DNA from: an uncultured Clostridia bacterium
GTDB taxonomy: Bacteria; Bacillota; Clostridia; Oscillospirales; Ruminococcaceae
Direction of reading: 5' to 3'
Assembly (NCBI GenBank): GCA_947629335.1
Contig: CANRDI010000003.1
Coordinates: forward strand, 164,987-228,986
DNA: 64,000 nt
Shown here: positions 16,208-25,437 of the stretch, one piece after another
How positions within the stretch are numbered: the stretch's first letter is position 1
Layout: the number at the start of each line of letters is the position of its first letter
Notes under the pieces: generated by a model
Seen by the model: the letters and a program-made list of their open reading frames with translations, nothing else
The model's database searches: none
What the model was told of the DNA's origin: nothing
Made by a program: the position numbers and the translations under genes

Positions 16208-16702
16208 ATGGAGCTTATCTGCAAGGCAAGCGCGAAATATGCGCCGATGACGAACGAGATATGCGAACCGCTTTTTGAGTTGTTAAGGAACAGAAACGCG
16301 CTCGAAAAGGAAATTTTCGAGCGTAATGAACAGCTTAACATTGAAAGGGAAAAGGTAGGTATTTCAAAAAATATCGTAGCGCCGGGCTGGGACGAACTTA
16401 TCAAGGAATACCGCAAGAGAATGTACGAGCTGTTAAAGGACAACTGCACCGAGAAGCTGCTTTCGCGCGGTTACGCCATATTTTTCGGCAAGCCTCAGGA
16501 ATTCGGCTATATAGACGACGAATGCACCGCGGAATTTAAAATGCGGTATGCGGATAAGGCGAGTATTGAAACGCATTATACTAAAGTTACGGTCAAGCAA
16601 AAGCATAAATTCGTGATGAGGCTTGTTGACGGGAAATGGCTTATTGACGAGTTGTATTACGGTTTTGAAAATGAAAAAAGTTGGTATATCCAAAGCTTTT
16701 AA
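16208..16702 (+). CDS. NTF2-fold immunity-like protein, copy A
   Basis: 164 residues. A helical N-terminal half with charged coiled-coil-like sequence (RNALEKEIFERNEQLNIE) is followed by a beta-rich half ending KHKFVMRLVDGKWLIDELYYGF, the typical last strands of an NTF2-like cone fold. It is a tandem duplicate of the next gene and differs mainly in the central part. Such folds are used by immunity proteins, which is the likely but unproven role. No toxin gene is nearby. It has a GAGGTG ribosome site. Confidence 0.65.
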   Translation: MELICKASAKYAPMTNEICEPLFELLRNRNALEKEIFERNEQLNIEREKVGISKNIVAPGWDELIKEYRKRMYELLKDNCTEKLLSRGYAIFFGKPQEFGYIDDECTAEFKMRYADKASIETHYTKVTVKQKHKFVMRLVDGKWLIDELYYGFENEKSWYIQSF

Positions 16703-16711
16703 GGAGGACAA

Positions 16712-17206
16712 ATGGAACTTGTATGCAAGGCAAGCGCAAAATATGTGCCGCTTATGAATGATGTCTGCGAACCGCTTTTCGAGCTGTTAAGACAACAGTC
16801 TGCGCTTGAAAAGGAGATGTTTGAGCGCGACAAGCAGCTTGACATCGAGAAGGAAAAGGCAGGAATTCCCTCATATCAGACCGCTCCGGGCTGGAATGAG
16901 CTAATGGCAGAGTACAAAGAAAGACTTCGCGCACTGTTAGAAAAATACTGCACGGAAAATCAGCTGTCGCGCGGTTTCAGCATAAGTTACGGCGAGCCGC
17001 AGACATTCGGCTATGTAAACGGCGATTGCCTGGCGGAATTTAAAATGCGAAATGCTGACAAGGCAAATGTCGAGTTTCATTATGAAATGGGAGGACTTAA
17101 ACGAAAGCATAAATTCATGATGAGGCTTGTTGACGGGAAATGGCTTATCGATGAGTTGTATTACGGGTTTGAAGGCAAAAGCAACTGGCATATCCGCAAT
17201 TTTTAA
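16712..17206 (+). CDS. NTF2-fold immunity-like protein, copy B
   Basis: 164 residues, the same length as copy A and alignable without gaps over its whole length; the two agree at well over half of positions, with MRLVDGKWLIDELYYGF identical at the end and CEPLFELLR near the start. AAGGAGGAC precedes both this gene and the following transformylase gene, and both are preceded by nearly the same 3' sequence. This suggests the duplication carried the intergenic ribosome site. Function inferred only from fold resemblance. Confidence 0.65.
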   Translation: MELVCKASAKYVPLMNDVCEPLFELLRQQSALEKEMFERDKQLDIEKEKAGIPSYQTAPGWNELMAEYKERLRALLEKYCTENQLSRGFSISYGEPQTFGYVNGDCLAEFKMRNADKANVEFHYEMGGLKRKHKFMMRLVDGKWLIDELYYGFEGKSNWHIRNF

Positions 17207-17216
17207 GGAGGACAAT

Positions 17217-18395
17217 ATGAACGAACTTGAGCTTAAATACGGCTGTAACCCCAATCAAAAGCCGTCAAGAATTTTTATGGAAAACGGCAAAGACCTGCCG
17301 ATTGAAGTACTTAACGGCAGACCGGGCTATATCAACTTTATGGACGCCTTTAACGGCTGGCAGCTTGTAAAGGAGCTTAAAGCGGCAACGGGAATGCCCG
17401 CCGCGACCTCTTTCAAGCACGTTTCGCCCGCGGGCGCAGCGATAGGGCTTCCGCTTTCGGAAACTCTTGCTAAAATTTATTGGGTGGACGATTTAGGCGA
17501 GCTTTCGCCGCTGGCGTGCGCGTATGCAAGGGCAAGAGGCGCGGACAGAATGTCAAGCTACGGCGATTTTATCTCATTGTCCGATGTCTGCGACGCTTCT
17601 ACTGCAAGAATTATCGCGCGCGAGGTTTCGGACGGAGTAATTGCTCCGGGATACGATAAGGACGCTCTCGAAATCCTGAAATCCAAGAGAAAGGGAACGT
17701 ACAACATAATCAAGATAGATCCCGATTATGTTCCCGAAAAAATTGAGCGCAAGCAGGTTTTCGGAGTTACTTTCGAGCAGGGAAGAAATGAGCTTGTGAT
17801 AAACGACGAGCTGTTTGCAAATATTCCGACAAAGAACAAAAATATCCCGAAAGCGGCGCGCGACGACCTTGCGCTTGCGCTTATCACTCTTAAATATACG
17901 CAGTCAAACTCTGTCGCTTATGCTTCTGGCGGACAGGCGATAGGCATAGGCGCGGGACAGCAGTCGAGAATACACTGCACGCGACTTGCGGGAACAAAGG
18001 CGGACAACTGGTATTTAAGGCAGTCCCCTATGGTAATGGACTTGCAGTTTGTGGACGACATTCGCCGCGCCGACCGCGACAACGCCATTGACCTCTATAT
18101 CGGCGAGGAATATATGGACGTTCTTGCCGAGGGAGCATGGCAGAAAATATTCAAGGTAAAGCCCGAAGTGTTTACGCGCGAGAAAAAGCGCGAGTGGCTC
18201 GATACAATGAAAGGAACTTCTCTCGGTTCTGACGCGTTTTTCCCGTTCGGCGACAACATCGAGCGCGCTCACAAGAGCGGAGTTGAGTTTATAGCGCAGC
18301 CGGGCGGCTCTATCCGTGACGACAACGTTATCGAAACCTGCGATAAATACGGTATTGCTATGGCGTTTACGGGAATACGCCTGTTTCATCATTGA
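17217..18395 (+). CDS. Stand-alone AICAR formyltransferase (PurH transformylase domain only)
   Basis: 392 residues. It corresponds to the formyltransferase part of PurH: KYGCNPNQKPSR, TSFKHVSPAGAA, LKYTQSNSVAYA, QSRIHCTRLAG, SDAFFPFGDNIE and AQPGGSIRD are diagnostic, including the catalytic Lys-His segment. The N-terminal MGS-like IMP cyclohydrolase domain is absent. The ATG at 17217 with AAGGAGG is the true start; an extended frame to 17127 overlaps the upstream gene. It pairs with PurO at 14960. Some authors call such free-standing enzymes PurV. It is the last gene of the purine operon. Confidence 0.9.
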   Translation: MNELELKYGCNPNQKPSRIFMENGKDLPIEVLNGRPGYINFMDAFNGWQLVKELKAATGMPAATSFKHVSPAGAAIGLPLSETLAKIYWVDDLGELSPLACAYARARGADRMSSYGDFISLSDVCDASTARIIAREVSDGVIAPGYDKDALEILKSKRKGTYNIIKIDPDYVPEKIERKQVFGVTFEQGRNELVINDELFANIPTKNKNIPKAARDDLALALITLKYTQSNSVAYASGGQAIGIGAGQQSRIHCTRLAGTKADNWYLRQSPMVMDLQFVDDIRRADRDNAIDLYIGEEYMDVLAEGAWQKIFKVKPEVFTREKKREWLDTMKGTSLGSDAFFPFGDNIERAHKSGVEFIAQPGGSIRDDNVIETCDKYGIAMAFTGIRLFHH

Positions 18396-18410
18396 GTTTA
18401 TGCTCGTTCA

Positions 18411-18438
18411 AAAGCGGCGGAGCGTTTCGCCGCTTTTT
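18411..18438 (+). terminator. Terminator of the purine operon
   Basis: A 9-bp stem AAAGCGGCG at 18411-18419 pairs with 18428-18436, followed by TTTTT to 18438. It lies 16 bases after the transformylase stop and 20 before truA. Confidence 0.75.
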
Positions 18439-18457
18439 AAAGTAAAAGGAGCTTAAA

Positions 18458-19201
18458 ATGCGGAATCTGAAGGTGTTTATTTCCTATAACGGCGCGGAAT
18501 ATCACGGTTTTCAGCGTCAAGGAAACGCGCTTACCGTTCAGGAGGCTGTTGAAAACGCCATAGGAAAACTTCTTAAAATCAAGCCGCCTGTCATATTCGG
18601 CTGTTCGAGAACGGATGCGGGCGTTCATGCGAGGCGTTTTTGTTTTAACGTAAAGTTAGACAGCAACATTCCGTGCGTCGGCTTTATAAAAGGAATGAAC
18701 ACTGTTCTGCCTGATAATATCGCAGTATTGTCCTGTGAGGACGCTGACGACGATTTTCACGCGCGTTTCTGCACAAAAGCCAAGGAATATGTCTATCTTA
18801 TAAACAATAAGCCTGAACGGGATGTTTTCATGCAAAAGCTCGTATATCATTATCCTTTTCCTCTTGACATTGAAAAGATGAGAGAAGCGGCTGAACTTTT
18901 TATCGGAGAACATGATTTCGCGGCATTCTGCCGCTCGGAGGGCAAAGCGCGCGTCAGCTCGACCGTAAGAACGATATATTCTCTCTCCGTTTCGGAAAGT
19001 ACGGGAATTGTGGAAATAAAAATAAAAGGCAGCGGATTTTTATACAATATGGTGAGAATTGTCGCAGGAACACTCGTTTATATAAGCGAGGGAAAACGTT
19101 CGTTCAAAGATGTTGAAAACGCGCTCATTACGGGAAACCGCGAGCTTGCAGGAATAACTCTCCCGCCTGAGGGACTGTATCTTAACGAGGTTTATTATTA
19201 G
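18458..19201 (+). CDS. truA: tRNA pseudouridine(38-40) synthase TruA
   Basis: 247 residues; converts uridines 38-40 of the tRNA anticodon stem-loop to pseudouridine. The N-terminal ISYNGAEYHGFQRQ and the catalytic-Asp segment GCSRTDAGVHA (Asp near residue 53) are canonical, as is the C-terminal GSGFLYNMVRIVAGTL. AAAGGAG precedes the ATG. It follows the purine terminator and may depend on read-through or an unseen promoter. Confidence 0.95.
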   Translation: MRNLKVFISYNGAEYHGFQRQGNALTVQEAVENAIGKLLKIKPPVIFGCSRTDAGVHARRFCFNVKLDSNIPCVGFIKGMNTVLPDNIAVLSCEDADDDFHARFCTKAKEYVYLINNKPERDVFMQKLVYHYPFPLDIEKMREAAELFIGEHDFAAFCRSEGKARVSSTVRTIYSLSVSESTGIVEIKIKGSGFLYNMVRIVAGTLVYISEGKRSFKDVENALITGNRELAGITLPPEGLYLNEVYY

Positions 19202-19204
19202 CAC

Positions 19205-19234
19205 TTGACTTATGGGGTATTTTTGTGGTACAAT
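19205..19234 (+). promoter_or_regulatory. Promoter downstream of truA
   Basis: TTGACT at 19205-19210 and TACAAT at 19229-19234 with an 18-base spacer. It drives the short membrane peptide and probably the DUF5711-like gene. Confidence 0.65.
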
Positions 19235-19316
19235 AAAAGGTGAGTAATTTACAGTAAAATTTTGCTGTAAATTTATGTCAAATTTTAACTTTGTATTTAA
19301 TTGAAGAAAGTACGTT

Positions 19317-19400
19317 ATGAAAAAAGTTGCTTTGATTTTGTGTATAATATTTACAGTTTTAACATTTTTAGGTGCGGGATATGTTATTTATAATGTTTGA
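19317..19400 (+). CDS. 27-aa single-helix membrane peptide
   Basis: ATG at 19317 preceded by GAAGAAAG, stop TGA at 19398-19400. The peptide starts MKKVALILCIIFTVL and is almost wholly hydrophobic after two lysines, so it could be a one-helix membrane peptide or the remains of a signal sequence. It lies between a promoter and the DUF5711-like gene, 52 bases upstream of that ORF's likely start. No family recognised. Confidence 0.45.
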   Translation: MKKVALILCIIFTVLTFLGAGYVIYNV

Positions 19401-19452
19401 AGGGTAAATGCGGGGTATGCTGTTGTGCCGATGACATTTGCTCTTGCAAGCA

Positions 19453-20649
19453 ATGTCTTTTACAGAAGCAGAAATTCCCGCTGACGCAGGCTTTTGGGGA
19501 AAAGGCGGTGATTTTACGGATAATAAGGTTGACCTGCAAAAGGTCGTAAAGAAGAAGAAACAAAGAAAACTGATATTTAAAATGGCAGTTTTTCTGCTGA
19601 TAGTTCTGATAATTGTTTTGGTAGTAATAAACTGGAAAAGCATAATTGCTCCTTTCCGCGACGCGGCGCTTCACGTTGGAGAGGGCGGATTTCCCGTGGA
19701 GCTTCCGGGAAGCGCGTCTTATGTAATGGACAGCCTCGGAACGAACTTTTACCTTCTTACGGATACCTATGTATATACGTTCAATGCCGACGGAGCGCAG
19801 ATTGTCGGGATCCAGCACGGCTTCCGCGATCCGAGCGTCACTTCCGGAGAAAAGCGTCTTCTTGTCTTTGACAAAAACGGAAAGGGATTTAAGGTCTATT
19901 CAAGAAGCGCGGAGGTGTATTCAAAGACGCTTGACGACTCGATAGTTTATGCAAAGATGGGTAAAAACGACCATTCGGCTGTAGTAACGACTTCAACGCG
20001 TTATTCAAACTATCTGTGCGTTTTTAACGACGACGGAAAACAGGTCTTTCGCTATGCATCGCCAACCGAAAAAATAATGCAGGTATGCTTCTCGGACGAC
20101 GAAAATTTAGTTTATTTCTCGGTCATCGGAGAAAAGGACGGCGAGCTTGAAAGCAGCATTCTCTGCTTTGACATAAATAAAGAGCAGGACGCTTTGTGGC
20201 GGGTAAAGCTGGGAAATATGCTTACATATTCTCTTGAATATTGTACGGACGGGATATATTGCGTGACAGAACAGGGCGCGTTCTTGCTCAACGCGTCGAG
20301 CGGGCAAATAACCGCACAGAACAGCTTTTCTCAGAGCGTTATAGGAATAAGCAATTCGGGCGGCGCGAGGGTCGTTTCCTTTCGTGACACCGCATTTAAC
20401 GGTCAAACATTTGTCTATTATAATAACAGCCTTTCGGCGGTAAATTCAAGATCGTTTTCAAATGTTTCAGCATTTGACTTTTCCGAAGATATCCTGTATA
20501 TCCTCTTGGGAAACAAGCTCTATGCCTATTCGGACGCCTTGAAAACGGAAAAGGTATATGAACTTTACGGCGATTATTCCGACATTGAAATAATAGGAAA
20601 TTACGCTTATCTTTTAGGATATAACACAGTACAGAGAATAGAACTTTAA
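19453..20649 (+). CDS. DUF5711-like membrane-anchored beta-propeller protein
   Basis: 398 residues if started at the ATG at 19453; upstream TTG codons in frame at 19438 and 19444 are alternatives, and no strong ribosome site settles it. A cytoplasmic N-terminus of about 43 residues with a Lys-rich stretch (VVKKKKQRKLIFK) precedes one membrane helix (about 46-65). The long exterior part has repeated beta-strand blocks (NFYLLTDTYVYTFNADG, YLCVFNDDGKQVF, SILCFDIN) that resemble a PQQ/WD-like propeller. The family matches proteins labelled DUF5711 as I know them. Its downstream neighbour is a CvpA-like protein. Confidence 0.7.
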   Translation: MSFTEAEIPADAGFWGKGGDFTDNKVDLQKVVKKKKQRKLIFKMAVFLLIVLIIVLVVINWKSIIAPFRDAALHVGEGGFPVELPGSASYVMDSLGTNFYLLTDTYVYTFNADGAQIVGIQHGFRDPSVTSGEKRLLVFDKNGKGFKVYSRSAEVYSKTLDDSIVYAKMGKNDHSAVVTTSTRYSNYLCVFNDDGKQVFRYASPTEKIMQVCFSDDENLVYFSVIGEKDGELESSILCFDINKEQDALWRVKLGNMLTYSLEYCTDGIYCVTEQGAFLLNASSGQITAQNSFSQSVIGISNSGGARVVSFRDTAFNGQTFVYYNNSLSAVNSRSFSNVSAFDFSEDILYILLGNKLYAYSDALKTEKVYELYGDYSDIEIIGNYAYLLGYNTVQRIEL

Positions 20650-20668
20650 CATAAAAGGGAGAACAGAG

Positions 20669-21700
20669 ATGGGACAGGATTTTGCGTTTATATTTGACAT
20701 AATTGTAATAGCGCTTTTGGCGGGACTTACTTTTGCGGGAGCAAAAAAAGGCTTTGCAAAGGTCGTTTTGGAGATGGCGGCGACGGTTTTGGCGCTGTTT
20801 CTTGCCGTAAATCTGAGCGAGCCTGTCGCAAAGCAGATATTCGTAGGCTTTGTAAAAGAACCTGTCGAAAATTTTTTCGATGAGAATACCGAAAAATTCG
20901 AGGAGTTTCTGAATGTTGATTTTTTTGCCTCAGAAGAGCTTGATTTTGAAAAAGTTAAGTTAAACGGCGAATATGCGCAAAATCTTGAGCCGAACTATGC
21001 GGGTACAAATTCAGCAGTTATGGATCTTACGAATATGACGATAGATTTGTCCGAAACGGGACTTGAAGAGATAGACCTGACATTTTTCGGCATTGAAAAA
21101 GACGCGGATTTGACGGATGTGTCCGTAAGAACGGTCGAATTTTCCAAGGACGACATAAATAAATACGGCATAGGAAAGCTCGTCGCGGCACAGTATATCG
21201 CCTCCTGTTCTGTAAAAAGCGGAGCAGCCGAGCCTTTGGGGGATATGATAAACGAGCTTTCAAAATATCTTCCGTCCGAATTTATAAACGGTACGTCGGG
21301 AGTTACGGTTTCGGCGATACGCGGTATGATACTGGCAATGTTTGACACAAGATCGAGCGTCAGGACTGCCGTTCTTGAAGGAATAATCGAGCCCTACTGC
21401 ATAATAGCAATAAGAACGGTGACGTTTATAATTATTTTCATTCTCGCATTGGTTATACTTAATATCGTGATAAAACTTGCGGGGCTTTTGAACAAAGTCC
21501 CGATACTCGGAAAGGCAAACGAGTTTTTAGGCGGCGTCGCGGGTCTTTGCGAGGGTGCGGCGATTGTTTTGATAATCTGCATTATTACGAGATTTATAGT
21601 GTCGATGTGCAGCGACGACGTAATACTTTTCAACAATGCGGCGATCGAAAGCACTTTTTTGTTCAAGCATATTTATAATATGGATCTTATCAGTTTCTGA
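20669..21700 (+). CDS. CvpA-family membrane protein
   Basis: 343 residues. N-terminal hydrophobic segments with the FAGAKKGFAKVVLEM loop typical of CvpA proteins, an exterior domain (about 65-220) that is much longer than in most CvpA members, and two or three C-terminal helices with NKVPILGKANEFLGGVAGLCEG, again typical of the family. CvpA proteins affect envelope homeostasis and colicin V export in E. coli; the role here is unknown. AAAGGGAG precedes the ATG. It is between a DUF5711-like gene and a Clp ATPase, likely in one operon. Confidence 0.8.
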   Translation: MGQDFAFIFDIIVIALLAGLTFAGAKKGFAKVVLEMAATVLALFLAVNLSEPVAKQIFVGFVKEPVENFFDENTEKFEEFLNVDFFASEELDFEKVKLNGEYAQNLEPNYAGTNSAVMDLTNMTIDLSETGLEEIDLTFFGIEKDADLTDVSVRTVEFSKDDINKYGIGKLVAAQYIASCSVKSGAAEPLGDMINELSKYLPSEFINGTSGVTVSAIRGMILAMFDTRSSVRTAVLEGIIEPYCIIAIRTVTFIIIFILALVILNIVIKLAGLLNKVPILGKANEFLGGVAGLCEGAAIVLIICIITRFIVSMCSDDVILFNNAAIESTFLFKHIYNMDLISF

Positions 21701-21720
21701 CAAAGGCAAGGTGATTATTT

Positions 21721-24087
21721 ATGATGATGTGTTCACGCTGTAAAAAACGCCCCGCGGTTATGTTCATTTCTACCATGAGCGGCGGCGAGAGAAAGGACGA
21801 GGGCTTATGCCTTCAGTGTGCGAGCGAGCTTAACCTCCCGCAGATGAAAGAATTTCTCGAAAAATGGGGAATAAGCGAAGACGACGTAAAAGACGCTCTC
21901 GATTCTGCATTTGACGAAAACGGTCAGCTCAAACCGGATACGTTTTCACAGCTTTTTGAAATGAAAGATGAAAACGCAGATGAAACCGACGAACTTACGG
22001 ACGAAATGTCCGACGAACGCGAAGAATCGGACGACGATCTCTTTGAGCGCGGCGGTGCGGGAACAATGCCGAACTTTCTGAAAAACCTTTTCGGCGGTTC
22101 GGACAACTCGAAAAAAGAAGATACCGAGGACGAAAAGAAGTCGAAAAAGAAACAGGAAAAGCCCGACAAAAAGCGCAAATGCCTTGAAACATTCTGCACA
22201 AACCTTACCCGCAGAGCAAAAGAGGGAAAGATTGACAGAATTGTCGGACGTGAAAACGAGATATACCGCGTTTTACAAATACTTTCGCGCAGGACAAAGA
22301 ACAATCCCTGTCTTATCGGCGAGCCGGGCGTCGGAAAGACTGCCATTGCCGAAGGGATAGCGCAAAAACTTGCGAGCGGCGATGTTCCGTTCAGACTTCA
22401 GGGAAAAGAGCTGTATCTGCTCGACCTGACGGCGCTTGTTGCGGGAACTCAGTTTCGAGGGCAGTTTGAAAGCCGTGTAAAGAACCTTATAGACGAGGTG
22501 AAAAATGCAGGCAACGTAATGCTGTTTGTAGATGAAGTTCATAATCTCGTCGGAACAGGCGGCGACAGCGAAGGCTCGATGAATGCCGCGAACATCTTTA
22601 AACCCGCGCTATCAAGAGGAGAACTGCAAGTAATAGGAGCAACGACGTTTTCCGAATATCGTAAGCATATCGAAAAGGACAGCGCCCTCGAACGCCGTTT
22701 CCAGCCCGTAACAGTAAACGAGCCGACAATTGACGAAACTATCGAGCTTTTAGGCGGCATAAAACAGTATTATGAAGAACATCACAAAGTCCATGTTTCG
22801 GACGAAATAGCAAAAATGTGCGCGCTATTGTCCGAACGCTATATAAACGACAGATTTCTTCCCGACAAAGCGATAGACCTGCTTGACGAAAGCTGTGCCT
22901 GCGCTTCGCTCGGAAATGCAAGCATAACCGAATATGAAAAGCTGAAAAAACAGCTCAAAGAACAGAAAATCGAAGAAAGCAAACTTGCCGATAAAAGCAA
23001 TATCGACTATGAACGTCTTGCAAATTTAAAAACGGAAATAGCCCAGACCGAGCAGAAGATAGAAGACATAAAGCCCGAAGCCGAAAAAGCCGAGGTAACG
23101 CTCGACGATCTGTCAAAAGTAATAGAGCTTTGGACGGGTATCCCCGCAAACAAGATAAAAGAAACCGAATTTAAGAGAATGGCGTCGCTCGAAGACAGCT
23201 TAAAGGCGAAAATAATCGGTCAGGACGAAGCGTGCGAGCTTGTCGCAAGAGCAATAAAGCGCACAAGAGTACAGCTTTCAAACCGCCGCCGTCCCGCTTC
23301 ATTTATCTTTGTCGGACCGACGGGCGTAGGAAAGACCGAGCTTGTAAAGGTGCTTGCAAAGGAAATGTTCGACACAGTAGATCCGCTGATAAGGCTCGAT
23401 ATGTCGGAGTATATGGAAAAGCACAGCGTGTCTAAAATAATCGGTTCGCCTCCCGGATATGTAGGCTATGACGAGGCGGGACAGCTCACCGAGCGCGTCC
23501 GCAGAAAGCCTTATTCGGTCATTTTGTTCGACGAAATCGAAAAAGCTCACCCCGATGTTATGAACATTCTGCTGCAAATTCTTGACGAGGGCAAGATAAC
23601 CGACTCTCAGGGCAGAAACGTAAGTTTTGAGAACACAATTATCGCAATGACTTCAAACGCGGGTTCTTCAAACGGAATGAACGGCGTAGGATTTGCGAAG
23701 TCGGTCGGCGATATGAGCAAAGAGCGCGCTATGAAAGGACTTCGTGATTTCCTTCGTCCGGAGTTTATGGCAAGAGTGGACGAAATCGTCTGCTTCTCGC
23801 CGCTCAGCGAGGAAAGCTATGCGAAGATAGCAAAGCTCAACCTTGAAGAACTTCGAGAGCCGCTTTTGGAGAAAAAACTCGCGCTCAATATCACAGACGA
23901 CGTATATAAAGCCGTGGCGAAAAAGGCTTACGGAGGAAAATTCGGCGGGCGCGATATACGCCGCGTGATACGCTCGGATATTGAGGATAAGATTGCGGAA
24001 ATGTTGGTCGAAAACAGCGACGAGAGCTTTAACTCGGTAGATATAACCGTTGTTGACGGAAATATAAACGTGGAGCTGAAAAAATGA
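21721..24087 (+). CDS. ClpE-like AAA+ unfoldase with N-terminal zinc finger
   Basis: 788 residues. MCSRCKKRP at the N-terminus with LCLQC 25 residues later makes a four-Cys zinc-binding module of the ClpE/McsA kind. An acidic linker (about 70-145) replaces the usual Clp N repeats. Two AAA+ modules follow: Walker [10 protein letters not shown] with LFVDEVHNL, then GPTGVGKTE with [12 protein letters not shown], separated by a coiled-coil middle region (about 400-460). It is a HSP100 unfoldase that would work with ClpP. Start at either of two adjacent ATG codons. The SDR gene overlaps its stop by 4 bases. Confidence 0.9.
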   Translation: MMMCSRCKKRPAVMFISTMSGGERKDEGLCLQCASELNLPQMKEFLEKWGISEDDVKDALDSAFDENGQLKPDTFSQLFEMKDENADETDELTDEMSDEREESDDDLFERGGAGTMPNFLKNLFGGSDNSKKEDTEDEKKSKKKQEKPDKKRKCLETFCTNLTRRAKEGKIDRIVGRENEIYRVLQILSRRTKNNPCLIGEPGVGKTAIAEGIAQKLASGDVPFRLQGKELYLLDLTALVAGTQFRGQFESRVKNLIDEVKNAGNVMLFVDEVHNLVGTGGDSEGSMNAANIFKPALSRGELQVIGATTFSEYRKHIEKDSALERRFQPVTVNEPTIDETIELLGGIKQYYEEHHKVHVSDEIAKMCALLSERYINDRFLPDKAIDLLDESCACASLGNASITEYEKLKKQLKEQKIEESKLADKSNIDYERLANLKTEIAQTEQKIEDIKPEAEKAEVTLDDLSKVIELWTGIPANKIKETEFKRMASLEDSLKAKIIGQDEACELVARAIKRTRVQLSNRRRPASFIFVGPTGVGKTELVKVLAKEMFDTVDPLIRLDMSEYMEKHSVSKIIGSPPGYVGYDEAGQLTERVRRKPYSVILFDEIEKAHPDVMNILLQILDEGKITDSQGRNVSFENTIIAMTSNAGSSNGMNGVGFAKSVGDMSKERAMKGLRDFLRPEFMARVDEIVCFSPLSEESYAKIAKLNLEELREPLLEKKLALNITDDVYKAVAKKAYGGKFGGRDIRRVIRSDIEDKIAEMLVENSDESFNSVDITVVDGNINVELKK

Positions 24088-24791
24088 GCGTAGTGCTTAT
24101 TACAGGCGGCACGGGCGCAATTGGCGAGGCAATAGCCGAGGAGTTTTCCAAAACGGACGACGTTATTGTTACCTACAGCAAAAATGCCGAAAAAGCAGGG
24201 GAGCTGACTGAAAGGCTTCGCTGTAAAGCCGTGAATATGGACGTTTCGGACGAAAATTCCGTGAAAACGGCTGTCGAGGGTGTTTTGAAAGAATTTCAGC
24301 ACATCGACATACTTGTAAACAATGCGGGAATATCGCTCATAAAGCCGTTTACGGACATAACCGAAGATGACTGGGAGCGTCAGCTTTCAGTCAATCTTTC
24401 GGGAGTTTTCCGCGTTACAAAGGCAGTCGTTCCGTCAATGATAAAGCGGAAAAGCGGCGCAGTGGTAAATATTTCCTCGGTATGGGGAGTACACGGCGCA
24501 TCCTGCGAAGTCGCGTATTCATCGGCAAAAGCGGGAGTTATCGGCTTTACAAAGGCTCTTGCAAAGGAACTTGGGCTTTCTGGGATAACCGTAAACGCTG
24601 TCGCGCCGGGAGTAATAGAAAGCCCGATGAACAGCAGCCACCTGAGCGCCGAGGAGCTTTTGGCGCTGTATGAGGAAACTCCGCTCGGACGACCGGGTAA
24701 GCCGTACGAGGTCGCGGGTGCTGTCCGAGCAATTGCCGAGAATAAATTCATAACCGGACAGGTTTTAGGCGTTGACGGCGGTTTTTATTGA
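24084..24791 (+). CDS. Short-chain dehydrogenase/reductase (FabG-like)
   Basis: 235 residues. The Rossmann motif TGGTGAIGEAIAEEF, the NNAGIS motif, catalytic Ser in NISSVWG and YxxxK in AYSSAKAG, and the C-terminal GQVLGVDGGFY identify a classical SDR close to 3-oxoacyl-ACP reductase. The start overlaps the Clp stop (ATGA), indicating coupling. The in vivo substrate cannot be specified; no fatty-acid genes are adjacent. Confidence 0.85.
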   Translation: MSVVLITGGTGAIGEAIAEEFSKTDDVIVTYSKNAEKAGELTERLRCKAVNMDVSDENSVKTAVEGVLKEFQHIDILVNNAGISLIKPFTDITEDDWERQLSVNLSGVFRVTKAVVPSMIKRKSGAVVNISSVWGVHGASCEVAYSSAKAGVIGFTKALAKELGLSGITVNAVAPGVIESPMNSSHLSAEELLALYEETPLGRPGKPYEVAGAVRAIAENKFITGQVLGVDGGFY

Positions 24792-24875
24792 GAATATATG
24801 GTAAATTGCACAAAGTTTTAGGAGAAAAGTTGAAAAAAGTTGTGAGATAATTTTTGCCAATTTTACGATAATTTA

Positions 24876-24904
24876 TTGAATTATTCGGGAAAATAATGTA
24901 TAAT
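24876..24904 (+). promoter_or_regulatory. Promoter of the OadGB genes
   Basis: TTGAAT at 24876-24881 and TATAAT at 24899-24904 separated by 17 bases, 43 bases before the OadG start. Confidence 0.7.
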
Positions 24905-24947
24905 TATTATGTATTTTGAAAAAGTTTTATAAATAAAGGAGCTTTTT

Positions 24948-25418
24948 ATGAATAGTGCGTTGGTTTTGCTGTCCGAAAGCGAAAACGTGATCGACAGAAT
25001 TCAGGGTCTGGGCGACGCAAAGTCACAGCTAAACGACCCAAATTATTGGAGTTCGGTCGGCATTATTGCGCTTACGGGAATTTTAGTAGTCTTTCTTATC
25101 CTTGCGATCCTTATCTTCGTTTTCTGGCTTATGGGTACTGTTTTTAAGCTGATGGACAAGTCGAAGAAAGCAAAGGCTCAGGCGAAAAAAGATGCCGAGC
25201 TTATAGAGGCAAAGCCTGCCGCAGAAGCTGAGCCTGAAGCTGAAACAGCAGAAGAGCTTAGTGACGACGAGGAAATTGTCGCGGTAATAAGCGCGGCGAT
25301 AGCGGCTTATACCGAAAGCAGTTTTACCGTCAAAAGCATCAAAAAGCGCGGCGACGGAAGAGGAGGACGTTCCGCTTGGAGCGCCGCAGGCATAAGCGAA
25401 AATACCCGTCCCTTTTGA
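24948..25418 (+). CDS. Sodium-pump decarboxylase gamma subunit (OadG family)
   Basis: 156 residues. One hydrophobic helix (about 37-64) follows a short exterior N-terminus, then a Lys/Ala-rich and Glu-rich linker with AEPEAETAEE, ending in DEEIVAVISAAIAAY and a tail with RSAWSAAGISE, the family's conserved C-terminus. It anchors biotin-dependent sodium-translocating decarboxylases. AAGGAG precedes the start. Followed 19 bases later by the beta subunit; the alpha (carboxyltransferase) and biotin carrier genes are not in this window. Confidence 0.85.
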   Translation: MNSALVLLSESENVIDRIQGLGDAKSQLNDPNYWSSVGIIALTGILVVFLILAILIFVFWLMGTVFKLMDKSKKAKAQAKKDAELIEAKPAAEAEPEAETAEELSDDEEIVAVISAAIAAYTESSFTVKSIKKRGDGRGGRSAWSAAGISENTRPF

Positions 25419-25437
25419 CGGCGAAAGGAACTGAAAT

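Noticed and set aside
17127..17216. Upstream extension of the transformylase gene
   Set aside because: It overlaps the end of the preceding gene, and the ATG at 17217 has AAGGAGG at the correct distance.
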